From Psococerastis gibbosa (taxonomy: Eukaryota; Arthropoda; Insecta; Psocodea; Psocidae), in contig OZ020491.1 of assembly GCA_963971405.1 (NCBI GenBank), positions 12,828,855 to 12,892,854 on the forward strand: a DNA stretch of 64,000 bases, given 5' to 3'. The notes under the pieces are model-generated. The model did not search any database. It was not told the DNA's origin and saw only the letters and a list, made by a program, of their open reading frames with translations. A program made the position numbers and the translations under genes. The first letter of the stretch is position 1. Each line of letters begins with the position of its first letter. Below, in pieces: positions 22,501 to 32,100 of the stretch.

Positions 22501-24178
22501 TAGGACTATACTATAAATGAATTCATGAATTGATGTTGATTGACAATATTTCTTTTTCTTATGATCACATTATGTATCCATATAATTATATTGTATGTGC
22601 CATGTTCTAATGTTTGATGACAAAATGTTCTAAATAGTTTTTTTTTGTGTGTGTTTATTATTGACGATTGCCGAAAGGACTGTTTGTGTCTTAATGGATC
22701 AATAAATTATTTTCTATTCTATTCTATGATGAAACAAGAATGCACAAAAATATGTATGTAATATACGTTTTGGAGCCTAGGAATACAATATACGAGAGCA
22801 TACTAATATGATACTAATTTGACTCTGGCTGGTCAGGGACTCTAATTTTTGTATTTGTGTCTGAAGTTGGTAGCCCTTGTTCATAATTTGATTAATTATT
22901 TATGGATTTCAGATTAGCGGGGGCTTCGTGTTCCTCACGAAGGAGGTCAACCCCGTCTGCTTCAGAGGATGATGACGATGAGGAGGAAATGGACTTGAGC
23001 GATGCGGAGAGGGCGAAACGTCGGGAGTTTAAAAACAGGAGAAAGCACCACTACAACGAGTTCAAGGCCGTGCAGCTCGCAAGGAAGCTCATTGAAGAAG
23101 AAAATGACGATGATGAAGCGAGTGATAACGGTGAGTGGAGGTCTAATAATGAGATCGATGTACATCCAGTGGTAGTAGTAGTAATGTCCTGAAGAACTTT
23201 TTATGTACCCAGGCCTACTCATAGTGGCCCATAGGTCCCTTGTCCAATGCCAATGACCCCCATGGATTTCGGGCATTTGTATGGTTTCCGTTTGAATTTT
23301 GGCCATTAGCATTAACTGGTATACGTCCTCGATGTCAACTTACACCGACTAAAAGAGATAATGGACAAGCTGAGACAAGCTTACCATTGACGCAATGAGA
23401 CAGGCGAAAGCATGACTTAACCAAGTACATATACGAGTCACATCGAGTGGTACCTGGCACGTTGGGCATATGGGAGGCGGAGAACCCGTCATCACATGAC
23501 CATGCGTCAACCTCGTGTGCCCAATAAGCAGCCGTGCGGCTAAGGTTAGTCAACTGACTGTTTTCGTCTCATAAAAATTACAAAAATATTATAGTTCCCT
23601 TAAAAAATACAAAAAATATTGTAGCTTTTTTAGTGGACCCCCTCCAAAGTCCTAGAAGGCTTGAATGTAAGGGGTACGGGTGTAAACATATAACTTTTAT
23701 AACATAATATAAAAAAACAATAGTAGCCTACCCGCACAAGATTTCAGCTATATTTATTTACACCAAACGTTTATGTATTTTGATGTAACCACTAGCTTGT
23801 TTGGCTGGCACTTTGAACGGCACTTCATCACCTTTCGGAGTGTATTCCCTGGAGGAGGTTGCGTGGCCTAGACTAGAAGCTGAGTTTCAGTTTTGAGTGC
23901 AATGACGTGAAAAAATGTGTTTCAGTCGCCGTGGTTGGCTTTGCTATCGGTGCCTAAAAGTTAAAATCTAATAATAAATGTTGTATTTTTGTACTTTGAC
24001 ACTTTCTCCTTCGCCGACTCTTGATAGGAAATAATAGACACTATGCGTAAGACATGACATTTTTAAAAATCTGATTAATGTTTTGCCAGCAACATATGCC
24101 TTTATTCATGCTTCTTAACGAGTATTATTCCAAATTTCAGATATACCATGCAGCTCACCTACCCCTGATGAAGTCTGA
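13535..24178 (+). CDS. PPP1R2: Protein phosphatase 1 inhibitor-2
   Basis: Inhibitor-2 binds the catalytic subunit of protein phosphatase 1 and is controlled by GSK3 phosphorylation of a P-x-T-P site. Four exons: 13535-13608, 22191-22364, 22913-23130 and 24141-24178. They total 504 nt (167 aa) and all phases agree. Residues 8-12 are K-G-I-L-K, the PP1-binding element. Residues 30-35 are K-W-D-E-M-N, followed by H-P-P-D-K-D-Y-G. Residues 55-58 are P-K-T-P, placing the phospho-threonine at T57. An acidic run (about 100-107) precedes the helical H-Y-N-E-F motif (128-132). The last exon supplies a 12-residue tail ending in TGA at 24176. The 8.6 kb first intron houses a complete gene on the opposite strand. 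Confidence 0.94.
14240..14490 (+). repeat. Diverged copy of the 12300-12510 repeat
   Basis: AGAACATATTTAAAGGAGATTTATTGACG... corresponds to the start of the 12300 copy, and ACGGTCAATCCGGTTTAGGCTGGTC is a diverged version of its 3' end. It lies in the first intron of the inhibitor-2 gene. The rest of 13609-15039 shows no exon or recognised element. Confidence 0.5.
15040..15345 (-). mobile_element. 5'-truncated LINE 3' end
   Basis: On the minus strand a short frame reads ...[28 protein letters not shown]-stop in form, typical of the extreme C-terminus of Jockey/CR1-like reverse transcriptases. It is followed by about 180 bases of 3' UTR-like DNA and an AATAAAGTGAATATTTATTTATTT tail region. Only the last few dozen codons remain. 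It lies in the inhibitor-2 first intron, about 760 bp beyond the end of the PLEKHM1-like gene. Between it and 16107 I see only AT-rich DNA. Confidence 0.55.
16107..21286 (-). CDS. Plekhm1: PLEKHM1-like RUN and Rubicon-homology protein
   Basis: PLEKHM1-family proteins link Rab7, Arl8 and the HOPS complex on late endosomes, lysosomes and autophagosomes. Four exons on the minus strand: 21286-20999, 19492-19245, 18435-18057 and 17060-16107, totalling 1869 nt (622 aa) with consistent phases. The N-terminus (about residues 10-210) is a RUN domain with [26 protein letters not shown] and [10 protein letters not shown]. The middle is acidic and low in order. The C-terminus (about 400-616) is a Rubicon-homology/zinc domain: C404-x2-C407, then [36 protein letters not shown] and a final C-P-K-C. 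No PH domain is visible, unlike vertebrate PLEKHM1. The gene lies wholly inside an intron of the inhibitor-2 gene. The chosen ATG at 21286 is plausible but not proved. Confidence 0.88.
17551..17702 (-). mobile_element. LINE tail fragment with TTC repeat
   Basis: The minus strand reads [12 protein letters not shown]... then [19 protein letters not shown], a stop at 17577-17579 and a (GAA)n tail. This is the usual C-terminal signature of RTE-like reverse transcriptases. A second copy is at 56181-56330. Located in intron 3 of the PLEKHM1-like gene. Confidence 0.7.
18610..18915 (+). repeat. Internally deleted TIR element copy
   Basis: Left leader AAAGAACCGGTACC...ATGCTTTCCTATTTATC, then AACATTTAAAACGACTACAA, GAAAATCGTTGG, GTTCCTGGGACC and GAAAGCTTTCCTTACACTA, in the same order as in the full copy at 57181-58023 but with the middle deleted. 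Located in intron 2 of the PLEKHM1-like gene. Confidence 0.6.
18935..19000 (+). repeat. tRNA-like (Leu/Ser type) SINE head
   Basis: TAGGTCGAGCGGTTGAGACG resembles an A box of a long-variable-arm tRNA, and GGGTTCGAATCCCGCC is a near-consensus B box. The 5' acceptor half does not pair with the 3' end, so this is a tRNA-derived repeat, not a functional tRNA gene. Confidence 0.55.
19718..19960 (-). repeat. tRNA-derived SINE
   Basis: Read on the minus strand it starts with a tRNA-like head: GGCGTAGAGGTAACGACTCG (A box), then CTGGTTCGAGTCCCACC (B box). The body contains CATGCTTCGGAGGGCATGTA and GGCGGTCCCGG. The same layout is found at 34085-34280, with a different tRNA head sequence. Located in intron 1 of the PLEKHM1-like gene. 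Confidence 0.75.
20089..20329. mobile_element. hAT-type MITE with exact 8-bp TSD
   Basis: Begins CAGAGGCGTAAAGTTTTAGA and ends GCTACGCCCCTG, giving 10-bp inverted tips with one mismatch. TACTTAGT is present on both sides (20081-20088 and 20330-20337). An 8-bp duplication and CAG.G...C.CTG tips are hAT hallmarks. It is 241 bp, non-coding, and contains GACGTCATCA and a G run. The related copy is at 58528-58756. Located in intron 1 of the PLEKHM1-like gene. Confidence 0.92.
20330..20998. other. Rest of PLEKHM1-like intron 1
   Basis: Contains two G runs (20520-20534, 20629-20640) set in similar sequence around GGACGGATCCAGCCC and TGTATCCGTCC, and a 45-base segment TTATCGAGACCACTCATCAT...GGGTGTACAT that recurs near 55261. 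No exon is evident. Confidence 0.5.
21287..22190. other. Inhibitor-2 intron 1, distal part
   Basis: Holds a 123-codon minus-strand frame at 21462-21833 (stop-free, rich in hydrophobic residues, contains an acceptor-like TTTTGCAG near its start). I do not recognise its product and it is not in phase with any PLEKHM1-like exon. The remainder is AT-rich and shows nothing else. Confidence 0.35.
22375..22730 (+). mobile_element. 5'-truncated LINE 3' end with TTCTA tail
   Basis: A short frame ends [21 protein letters not shown] with a stop near 22500, the characteristic C-terminal helix of Jockey/CR1-like reverse transcriptases. It is followed by 3' UTR and a (TTCTA)n tail at 22712-22727. It begins within about 15 bases of the donor of inhibitor-2 exon 2. 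Confidence 0.65.
23205..23430 (-). repeat. Interspersed repeat, copies at 35055 and 58962
   Basis: Shared pieces in order (plus-strand reading of this copy): GTGGCCCATAGGTCCCT, GTCCAATGCCAATGACCCC, GGCATTTGTATGGTTTCC, TACGTCCTCGATGTCAACTTACACC, GACAAGCTTACCATTGACGCAATG. The copies at 35055-35268 and 58962-59095 are in the opposite orientation. About 225 bp, non-coding; class unknown. Located in inhibitor-2 intron 3. Confidence 0.7.
23431..24140. other. Rest of inhibitor-2 intron 3
   Basis: No exon, repeat partner or structure found in this 710-base stretch other than ordinary AT-rich sequence ending in the acceptor ATTTCAG of the terminal exon. Confidence 0.5.
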
Positions 24179-24606
24179 TTACTTGTCAGTTAAATCGCAA
24201 CCTCATATTGATGACTGTCCTTCGCAGAGGGTGAAGAAATTTTTGTAATTATTTCAGTTATATTGACTTTATAAAAAATGTCATGTTTGGCTTTATTTTG
24301 TATATAATAATTTATGTATCTGCATGAGCTTGATAAGTGCGAGTTTACATTCTTCATAAAAATGGCGTACTAGATGTAGATGTAAAATACACTATGGGTG
24401 TTAAGTTAGGATGTACCTCAAAAACTGCGCCACATTTTAGCATTATGAAGCCTCTTTGACACACTTGACACCACAGTACAAAATCATGTATCTGCTTAGC
24501 TTCAAACTGTGTTTTATTGCCAAATTTGTCCATGTCAAATACACAGGTGTACGAATAGAGAAACTAAACTGCAGTTGGAGTCTATAGTTTATTTATTCAT
24601 TCTTTC
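24179..24606. other. Inhibitor-2 3' flank
   Basis: Probable 3' UTR and beginning of the 5 kb intergenic gap before ANKRD13C. AT-rich; I see no gene or repeat. Confidence 0.45.
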
Positions 24607-25206
24607 GGGCTATATTCCACCGGCGATTTTACTTCCTTCTTGATTTTGTCATTGACGTTTGTTTTCTTTTAAGGAGACTATTATGTAGATACTTAACTTA
24701 TATATTATAAATTAAGTTATAATATGGTAGCAGACAACATTAATAGGTCTCTACCATATTATAACTTAATTTATAATAGAAAAGTCACTGGCGGAGAGGT
24801 AAATTATAGATAGGTCAGACCAACACATTACCACACAGTAATTATGCCAGGGCATGCAATCCATTTGAGCGTGAATTTTCTATCATAAAGTTTTTAGTAT
24901 TTTGAGAATAATATCGCCCCCCCCCCTCCAAATTGAGTTAGCCCAAAATAAAAAAATGGTCCGGAGGTATGATTTTTGTAAACCTACACGCTAAATTTAA
25001 TCAAAATTGACCGAGTAGTTTGCCCGGAAATCGATGCACAGACAGACAGACAGACAAAAAACACTTTTTTGGGTTCCTGGGACCTGGAAACGTGTAAATC
25101 CGTTGAAATCTCGGAATCGAACATTTCGACCATCACAAAGCTTTCATTATACTACGTATAAATTGGAAAGCAAAAATGAAGTAAAATCGCCGGTGGAATA
25201 GCCGCC
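24607..25206. mobile_element. Palindromic MITE interrupted by a TIR element
   Basis: Left end GGGCTATATTCCACCGGCGATTTTAC, right end GTAAAATCGCCGGTGGAATAGCCGCC then TTA. The left arm holds AAGGAGACTATTATGTAGATACTTAACTT, as in the 6048-6317 element, and a central inverted pair around ATGGTAGCAGAC. From about 24785 to 25162 the structure is taken over by a truncated TIR element, after which the outer right arm resumes. Confidence 0.75.
24785..25162 (+). mobile_element. Truncated TIR element nested in a MITE
   Basis: Matches the 3' half of the 57181-58023 copy: GTCACTGG, GAGGTAAATT, AGACCAACACATTACCACACAG, a C run, TTGAGTTAGCCC, GACCGAGTAGTTTGCCCGGAAATCGA, TGGGTTCCTGGGACC, and the terminal TACGTATAAATTGGAAAGCA. 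It is 5'-truncated and lies inside the palindrome. Confidence 0.8.
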
Positions 25207-25694
25207 TTAGTAATCAAATGCTTTACAGATAAAATGCTCACAGATGGACCAAATTCAGCGACCACTCAGAAGAGGCTATGAAAGAACTTACCGTAGACCT
25301 AGATGATTAATGGTTTTGTATATATGTTCCAAAATAGATGATTTTTAATTTCTTGAAGAAAATGAATTTTTTGATTGAGTATTATATTGAGTGAAGAGTA
25401 TTGATAATAATTTTATATGGGTATATCCATTAGTGGTAACTTATTACTTTTAACTGGAAATGACACTAATTATTGAGACCATTTTCTGACTCTTCAAATA
25501 TTCAAATCATTATAGACTTAAGAGATTGTGCCATTGATCTATTTTTTTTCTTTCTTTTGTGACTCTTGCGTTCAATACTACTGCGTGACAATTTGCTGTT
25601 GCTTCCCTTCCTATCAGCAATTAAATATTTATTTATATTTTATTAGCAAAGTCTTATTTTATCGGCTGGTTACCGGTCCCGTGACCTTACTACC

Positions 25695-25809
25695 TGGCCA
25701 CGACGGGATGACATTTAGAACACTTATAAAAATCGAATAAACTCGGTGCCCCGCTTTTGCAAGTTTCTGAAACAACAAAGTGTTCCAAATGTCATCCCAT
25801 CGTGGTCGG
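25695..25809. repeat. Perfect-looking hairpin, about 31-bp arms
   Basis: The arm GGCCACGACGGGATGACATT... at 25695-25725 is mirrored at 25778-25809 (AATGTCATCCCATCGTGGTC), with about three mismatches and a 52-base loop. No flanking duplication was clear. Intergenic, of unknown origin. Confidence 0.7.
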
Positions 25810-26036
25810 GTTGTGGCACATTACCTTCACAGACGGCATGGCATGGCTACTGTTCTACCTAGAGTTTTATATAGGGGAGTGGGACTTCCGCTTTTTTTTT
25901 TTTGAATTTTAGTTGCCATGTCTTCTTCGAACGTATGCGTTGAGCATATCCCAACGACGAATCCTGTCTCTGCAAAGCGCTTCAATTGGCCGAAGAAGGT
26001 GGCGCGATCCGTTTAGTATTAACTTATTCTTGGGGG

Positions 26037-26110
26037 GTGAAAATGTAAACAAAACAATTTTGAATAGCACACTCCTTTTTAAAATTATTATTGTTTACAA
26101 TTTTGATCCC
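26037..26110 (+). repeat. Short repeat, reverse copy at 50640-50705
   Basis: AAATGTAAACAAAACAATTTTGAATA...ATTGTTTACA...GATCCCAGGTTAAGATAA is mirrored at 50640-50705 (ATCTTAACCTGGGAT...ATGTAAACAAGATAATTTT). Non-coding. Confidence 0.45.
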
Positions 26111-26261
26111 AGGTTAAGATAATAATAATCGCCATAGTAGGCCCAATGAGATTCGAAAAATGTCCTATCTCCCTTATACAGGACTAATTCCTTCCACTAT
26201 GTATGCCTAAATAAGCATGAAACTCGGCTATAAATGGATTTACATGCGACATTAGGCTCAA

Positions 26262-26450
26262 TGCATTTTTTTTTTTTTAAAAGATTAATCGCATACAAAC
26301 AATTTAAGGAATGTATCCGATTGACCTCTACAGTCGCCTCTGTAGGTTAGTACCCGTGTTGAGTTACGACACGTCTCCGATCGCATGGCGTGTTAAGACT
26401 CGCACAAGTGCACGTTACCACCTGGCCATCGAAGTCGATATTGTCACCAT
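26262..26450 (-). repeat. SINE-like repeat, reverse strand
   Basis: Same family as 3640-3795 and 56612-56812: a T run, then AATCGCATACAAACAATTTAA, GTATCCGATTGACCT, GAGTTACGACACGTCTCCGA and a region with GTTACCACCTGGCCATCGAAGTCG. Read on the minus strand the last part has a tRNA-like A box. Confidence 0.65.
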
Positions 26451-28082
26451 GACTTAATGGATGTTAGCGTTTCTTAGCACTAGACATATGAACATCAGCG
26501 GGCTGTTGTGCACGAATATACACCTACGAGACCAATAATTAATATCCTGAGTAAACAACTATAACGTTTAGTTAGGTAATGCTTCAATTTTATTAACCTG
26601 TAAATAAAGCTTAATAGAAGGTTGTCAAATTATTCACCCAAAGCTTACAAATCCGATTCCAGCGAGAACATTACTGCTAATGTGAATTAAATTAACCACT
26701 GACAACGGCTAGTCATGCCGCATGCCCTTTTTTTACAATGAGGAAAAATACGAATATAAAAAAAAACAAGTATATTGATCATCGGGTTTAGAATTCAAAT
26801 CGGGACTAATATCCTCCACGTACCTACTGAGGTAATGCAAGCCTGCCCCAAATTGAAGGGATTAACAACACATTTGGCTTGGCTATACACGTAGATCTAC
26901 TCTTCAAAGGTAGTTTGTATGAGCAGCATTCAAATAACAGTTAGATTTTTTTTTAGCTATTGTAGCGCTCATGTCAGAATTCATAAAATTCAGTGCTTCA
27001 ACTTAAATAGACTTTTGAGCCAGGAAGGAACTACGGAATTAAACAACGGTAATAGTTTACAGCTAATTCCATTCGAAGGTACTTCTTCTTTAGGATTGGC
27101 CGTAACATGCATGTACGGTAACATATTATGACTAAAATATTTTTATCATGAAATAACTCTAGATTAGGTATAATTAATTGTGGGAAGCGGAAGTACTGTA
27201 ATTGCATCTACACAGTAATAAAACTTATACTTATTAAGATAAAACATAAAAAAACGAAAAGACATGGCAATATTCTTGTGTTGTCCAAAAACACGGGCAA
27301 AACGGTATCACACCGCAACGGGCACTCTTAAATAATAAATATAGGAGGCAGTAGTAATTCAAGATCCGCCCGCTTTGTGGGACCACGCCTAACTTGATAG
27401 AGGCGGACAGATGTACAGACGGGGTTGGTGTAATCGTGTATAAAATATTCCATACAGACTAAAATCACTAAGTATCCTTTGGCGACAGTTAAGCATCACT
27501 AGACGTGAGGAGTTTACATAGGCCTTTTCGAACCCGTTGATAGGTTTCGGTTTCACTATCTTAACGTGCGATTTTCACAGTAGCATCCATATTAGGGTTT
27601 GGTATGATTTGGCCATACAATTTAAGTCTCACAATGCCAACACGGGAAATATTTTTAATTTGTTTTTTAAAAGTTTGTTCATGATACACGAATACTATTT
27701 TTAATTTTTAATTTCGCCAAAATTCAATTTTTGACTAATGGAATCATATTTTGCAAGACATTACAAACATTTTGCCAGTGCAGCTAGTGACATTGTCATT
27801 TTTTAAAACTTTTTTTAAGACTAAATCTTCATATAATGTTGCCCGCAACACTTCAGTTAAGCTTCCATAACGCACATTAGGAACAATAACAATTTTTCAA
27901 CACTTTTCCCCAAAAAATGCAGAGGGCTTTGAGTTTTGTAAAAGAGATAATGTGCCAACAAGTTATGTTTAGATCAATGCTGAACCCCATGATCAGGGCA
28001 GTAAAGGAAACTACCAATTGGTCTTATGCATTTTTATTGACCAAGGAAAATGGTAAAAAAATACACATAATCGTACTGTGTC
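26451..28082. other. Intergenic, nothing recognised
   Basis: AT-rich intergenic DNA. Several short frames occur (for example 26919-27131 and 27917-28117) but none shows a protein motif, splice context or repeat partner. Confidence 0.5.
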
Positions 28083-28390
28083 AGCAGCCCGATCATGGCG
28101 ATTTGGGATTATTATAATACTTTATTTTCTAATACCGCAGTAGTAAGGTGTCACGTGACGGTGTAAAAATATGCGCGGGACATTCAAATTAATAAATTAT
28201 TAGAATACAAGAGAATGGTTGCATTGTTTAATAATTGAAGGAAATACGAATAAAAATTAAAATGTACTGGTAGAATTTTAATTAATGTGTCCACATCTAA
28301 GGGAGAAACAATATTAGCTTTTCATTTTGAATTTCCAATTGAATAAACCCCGGTATTAAAATAATCCCAAAACGCCATGATCGGGCTGCT
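28083..28390. mobile_element. Foldback element, AGCAGCCCGATCATGGCG tips
   Basis: The left tip AGCAGCCCGATCATGGCGAT continues into TTGGGATTATTATAATAC, and the right end is the reverse complement of AGCAGCCCGATCATGGCGTT with TTGGGATTATTTTAATAC, giving inverted arms of about 38 bases. A lone arm of the same family lies at 51334-51375. No clean target duplication seen. About 308 bp, non-coding. Confidence 0.75.
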
Positions 28391-28479
28391 CGTCATAATA
28401 TGAAATGACAGTCCCCAAAACATTGGGTCGTAAACTGGAAACAAAATAACGACTGTTTATAGGAATGTACACAAGGACG

Positions 28480-28720
28480 ATTCGCACGGCGGTGACTCAC
28501 TGCAAAATTTATCATGGTGGGAAATGGGCTTAGTGAATGGTTGTTGCAGAACCACAGAGTCTAATTCAGAAGATTTATATGAGCTGGCATGTCGAAGGGA
28601 AAATCGTACACCTGCGTGCGATCGGCTTCACGCCAGTCTGAGAAATATTCTGATGTTGACTGTGGTGTCCAACTACCCATTTGCTACATGAACGTTTCTT
28701 AGTGAGTCACCCGTGTCGTG
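28480..28720. repeat. Imperfect inverted repeat overlapping the 1578-type repeat
   Basis: CACGGCGGTGACTCACT at the left is mirrored by AGTGAGTCACCCGTGTCG at the right. The interior contains a reverse-strand copy of the 1578-1745 repeat (GTGCGATCGGCTTCACGCCAG). It may be one element whose tips are only preserved here. Confidence 0.5.
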
Positions 28721-29152
28721 TTTACCGGGCCTAAAGGGATATTTTAAGAATTTGTCCTACTCACGGAGCAACAAAATTTATTTTTGGTGAGCGAAACTGA
28801 TAATTCCATCAACCCCTTTCCATTTAGGATAACGTGGCAGCTGATCAGTTCAGTGATCACAAATTCATTCACGTTACCCATGCGTGGTTACCCTGATGTA
28901 TGAGAGGGGTTCAAGGTTGATTCGCTTTGGGCGGACACAGACTCCTAAGCACCGAACTCCACTCTTAAAGCTCACCGACCAAAATCCGATTAACAAAAAC
29001 ATTCCAAGCCTGAAGTTTCATGTCCAGCTCAGGCAGGTCCAGCAGCAATCTATTCGAGGTAGAGTGAGATTTGTGAGGAGCCCCATGTGAGGAGGTGCGG
29101 GACTTCCACAACAGGAGGACTGGGTTAAACACATACTCCAACGTTCAGATAA
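28721..29152. other. ANKRD13C 3' flank
   Basis: Likely contains the ANKRD13C 3' UTR (the gene reads leftward and stops at 29153). No repeat or additional exon recognised. Confidence 0.4.
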
Positions 29153-29168
29153 TCAGAAGTCAGGGAAC
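29153..29168 (-). CDS. ANKRD13C: ANKRD13C terminal micro-exon (16 nt)
   Basis: The minus strand reads TTTTTTGTCTGTTTAG, then G-TTC-CCT-GAC-TTC-TGA. Joined to the donor AGCAG/GTACCG at 30000 it yields D-P-S-R-F-P-D-F-stop, matching the ending I recall for vertebrate ANKRD13C (R-F-P-D-L). If the donor is not used, translation reads through 20 more codons and stops at 29936. The pyrimidine tract before the exon is strong. Confidence 0.8.
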
Positions 29169-32100
29169 CTAAACAGACAAAAAATTGCTAAAATACTCCA
29201 TCCATTTATAGACTACCGGTACACATTGGCTTTCCTATTTTTATCGTACGTAGTAAAGGAAAGCTTTGTGATGGTCGAAATTTTCGATTTCGGCATTTCA
29301 GTGAATTTAAACGTTTTGGCGTCCCAGGAGCGCAAAGAACCGGTCCGAGTTTGCTCGAACATGCTTTCCTATTTATCAAATTAGTACAGATACCGAGATA
29401 AATAATGATATTTCCATAGTAAATAATTTTTCTAGGGACAAATTTCGGTTGCCTCGATCCCTACCCCAAAGCACTGAATTGGTCGATGGGACATTATTTC
29501 GGGGAGGGCTGCGATATTATAGTATGTAGTGAAATGTCGCACATCTGGAAAGTTCAATTCCATCTAGTTTAAAGTCAAAATTTCTGGAGTTCCTGGCTGC
29601 AGGAACTATTATTTTTTAGGACTTTTTCATGAAAATTGACTTTGATTTAATTACCAGCATAAATAAATATACAGTATGTTAATTTGAAGAAAATAGTTGG
29701 AGTCGCTTTAAAAAAAAAATAAAAAAATAAAAAATATATCCGTTTTTTTTTAGGGTGAAACCCCCGTTCAAAATATAAAAAAAAGGTCCTAAGGTATGAT
29801 TTTTGAGAACCTACATGTCAAATTTCATATAAATCTACCGGGCAGTTTGCCTACAAACCAACGAATAGACAGGCATTTCGTAAAAACTACTTTTTTGTTA
29901 CTCTTCATGTCTCTACTTGTCTTGTTACTTATGTATTAGCCTAGTAGTTTTCGAATTTCGTGCGTAAGAAAATTAGCGTGGCTACCCCTTATACGGTACC
30001 TGCTGGGATCTTCTGTATAATCGCTGGGAACTAAAAATAACTCCGGCGGAATGTCGTTGCGGAAGCGAAATTGCTGGAAGGTGACCTTCGCGCTGACTGT
30101 GGGGAGGACGGGAATTTCGAGCTTAACAGGGAACCCCGGTGGCAACTTCACCTGGATGAACTCCCGCAGCTTATTGAAATGCTTGACTGGCGCGACCACT
30201 TCCAGCACATTCATAAGCATATCCACCGTCAACGGAAACTCACAGCTCTGAAAACAACAGAATAACAACAATCATAATAAATGTTACCACCCTAAATTAA
30301 TTAGTTATGTCCCTCAGAAACATAAGTATCACTTCAAGGACTTTAGATGGTATTCTTAAGAGGATATGCCACGTAGAAAATTGGCACCCCAAAATTAAAT
30401 ACTTTTCATTTTTTATTAAATTAACTCAGCAAGTTATTAAAAATTTGGCTCATGCAAGTTGTAGGAGACTACTTCGTGCATCATTTAATCGGGTATTTTT
30501 ACTTTTCGGTTTTGTAGTTCTTCCAATAATCCCAGAATACGCGAAATTTTAGTCCTGTCCTGTCTGTTCTGGTATTTATGGAAGAACTAAGGTACCAAAA
30601 ATTTAATATTTCCTGATAGTAGTCTTTTACAACTTCCACGAGCCAAATCTTTAATGACTTGCTTTGTTAATTGAATAAAAAAATAAAAAGTCTACAAAAA
30701 CACTCGTTTTCTACGTAGCATGTCCTCTTAAGAGCAGATACTGCCCCGCATTTTATTTATTCCTGCTCAAAGTCAAGTTTCTTCTGAAATTTCAATAGCA
30801 GAGTCATAATTGAGATGTTATGTAGAAGAAATGTTCCTCGTCATTTTGATACATGCGGTGGCCGTGACTGACACCAATTGGCCACAGTTGGAACTCCTTT
30901 GACCTGACATCCTCAGTGATGGGTATTAGTGACAGCTACAAAATGTACATCACATAATAGAGGAATATTTCGTCTAGTTTACGACGCTCTATTTTTGGCT
31001 CTGCGATCGATATTTCTCGAGGAAGTTTGGCTTCACTCCTAAAAATGGAAAGTGGGTTCTACTGGACCTCAAGACATCACACCTATTACGATGGTACCTG
31101 TAGTTGCAATTCCGAAAACTATTTACGCAGATTTTAATTTTATGCTCAGTTAAAGAGTATATAACTAAAAATTTGACATTTTTGACACAAACTAAGGCAT
31201 ACACTACTATACTATACTAACTATATTATAGTTCTTAAAGAGCTCTTAAAGGGTTAGACCCCGGGTTCTTTGGGGGTTTCCCTCCAAATGACCTGTAGAA
31301 CATGCCTAATTCGTTTGCTAGTTTGAGCCTGGGCTACCTCGCTTTTTCCAGAAAGCACTATTTTCTTTAAATTTAGATACTAATAAGAAAAAATTACTGG
31401 TCCTAAACAAAACCAGCCTGATTAGAACATAAATAATTTGGTTCATGTGTAATGATGCCTTACCATTGCCACAGTAGCTTTTAAAACCTTAGCCGTATGT
31501 TTATACAGTAAAATCCTGCCCAGAACAGGGTACGCTCCTGCTTCATTCGATATGTACTCATTCCATGTCATTTCGCAAGTAGGTGGTGGAGTCAAGGAAC
31601 TTCGTTTAATAGGCTGCGAAGTAATTACATAAACATTAGATTTAATAAGTAATTTAGTCCCAAAATACCCTTAGTTTATAAATTATTTGGAATTCTTTTT
31701 TGTTTTTTGCAAATTAGAACATCTCGAACGCTTTCAACGCATATTGAAGATAGAAAGAAATACAATAACTGGGTGCCTGTTGAACAAAACCCGGTATAAA
31801 AAATAAAAAAAAATACGCGAACTGCTTCAGTGTGTCTGCAGCGATCGTACTTTACCCAATAATCTTAACATAGCTAGGGAATGCCAGGGAACCTAGGCCA
31901 AGTCCACAGATTCTACTGCGCCTGTATTCTGTAGTCACCCCTGCCTGCTGTAATGTTCATTTGTTATTCATTTGCCACTATTTTCTTTTTTTTATGTTGC
32001 AACCATGCATACTCGGTCACATTGCCTTTTGATCAACTTTGCCATTTTCTTTAATATTTCTCCCTAAGTGAAACCGCTCTCGGCCATACTTAGCTTAAGG

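Noticed and set aside
29936-29999. ANKRD13C C-terminal tail read through from exon 9
   Set aside because: The downstream 16-nt exon gives the conserved family ending with good splice signals; read-through is kept only as an alternative.
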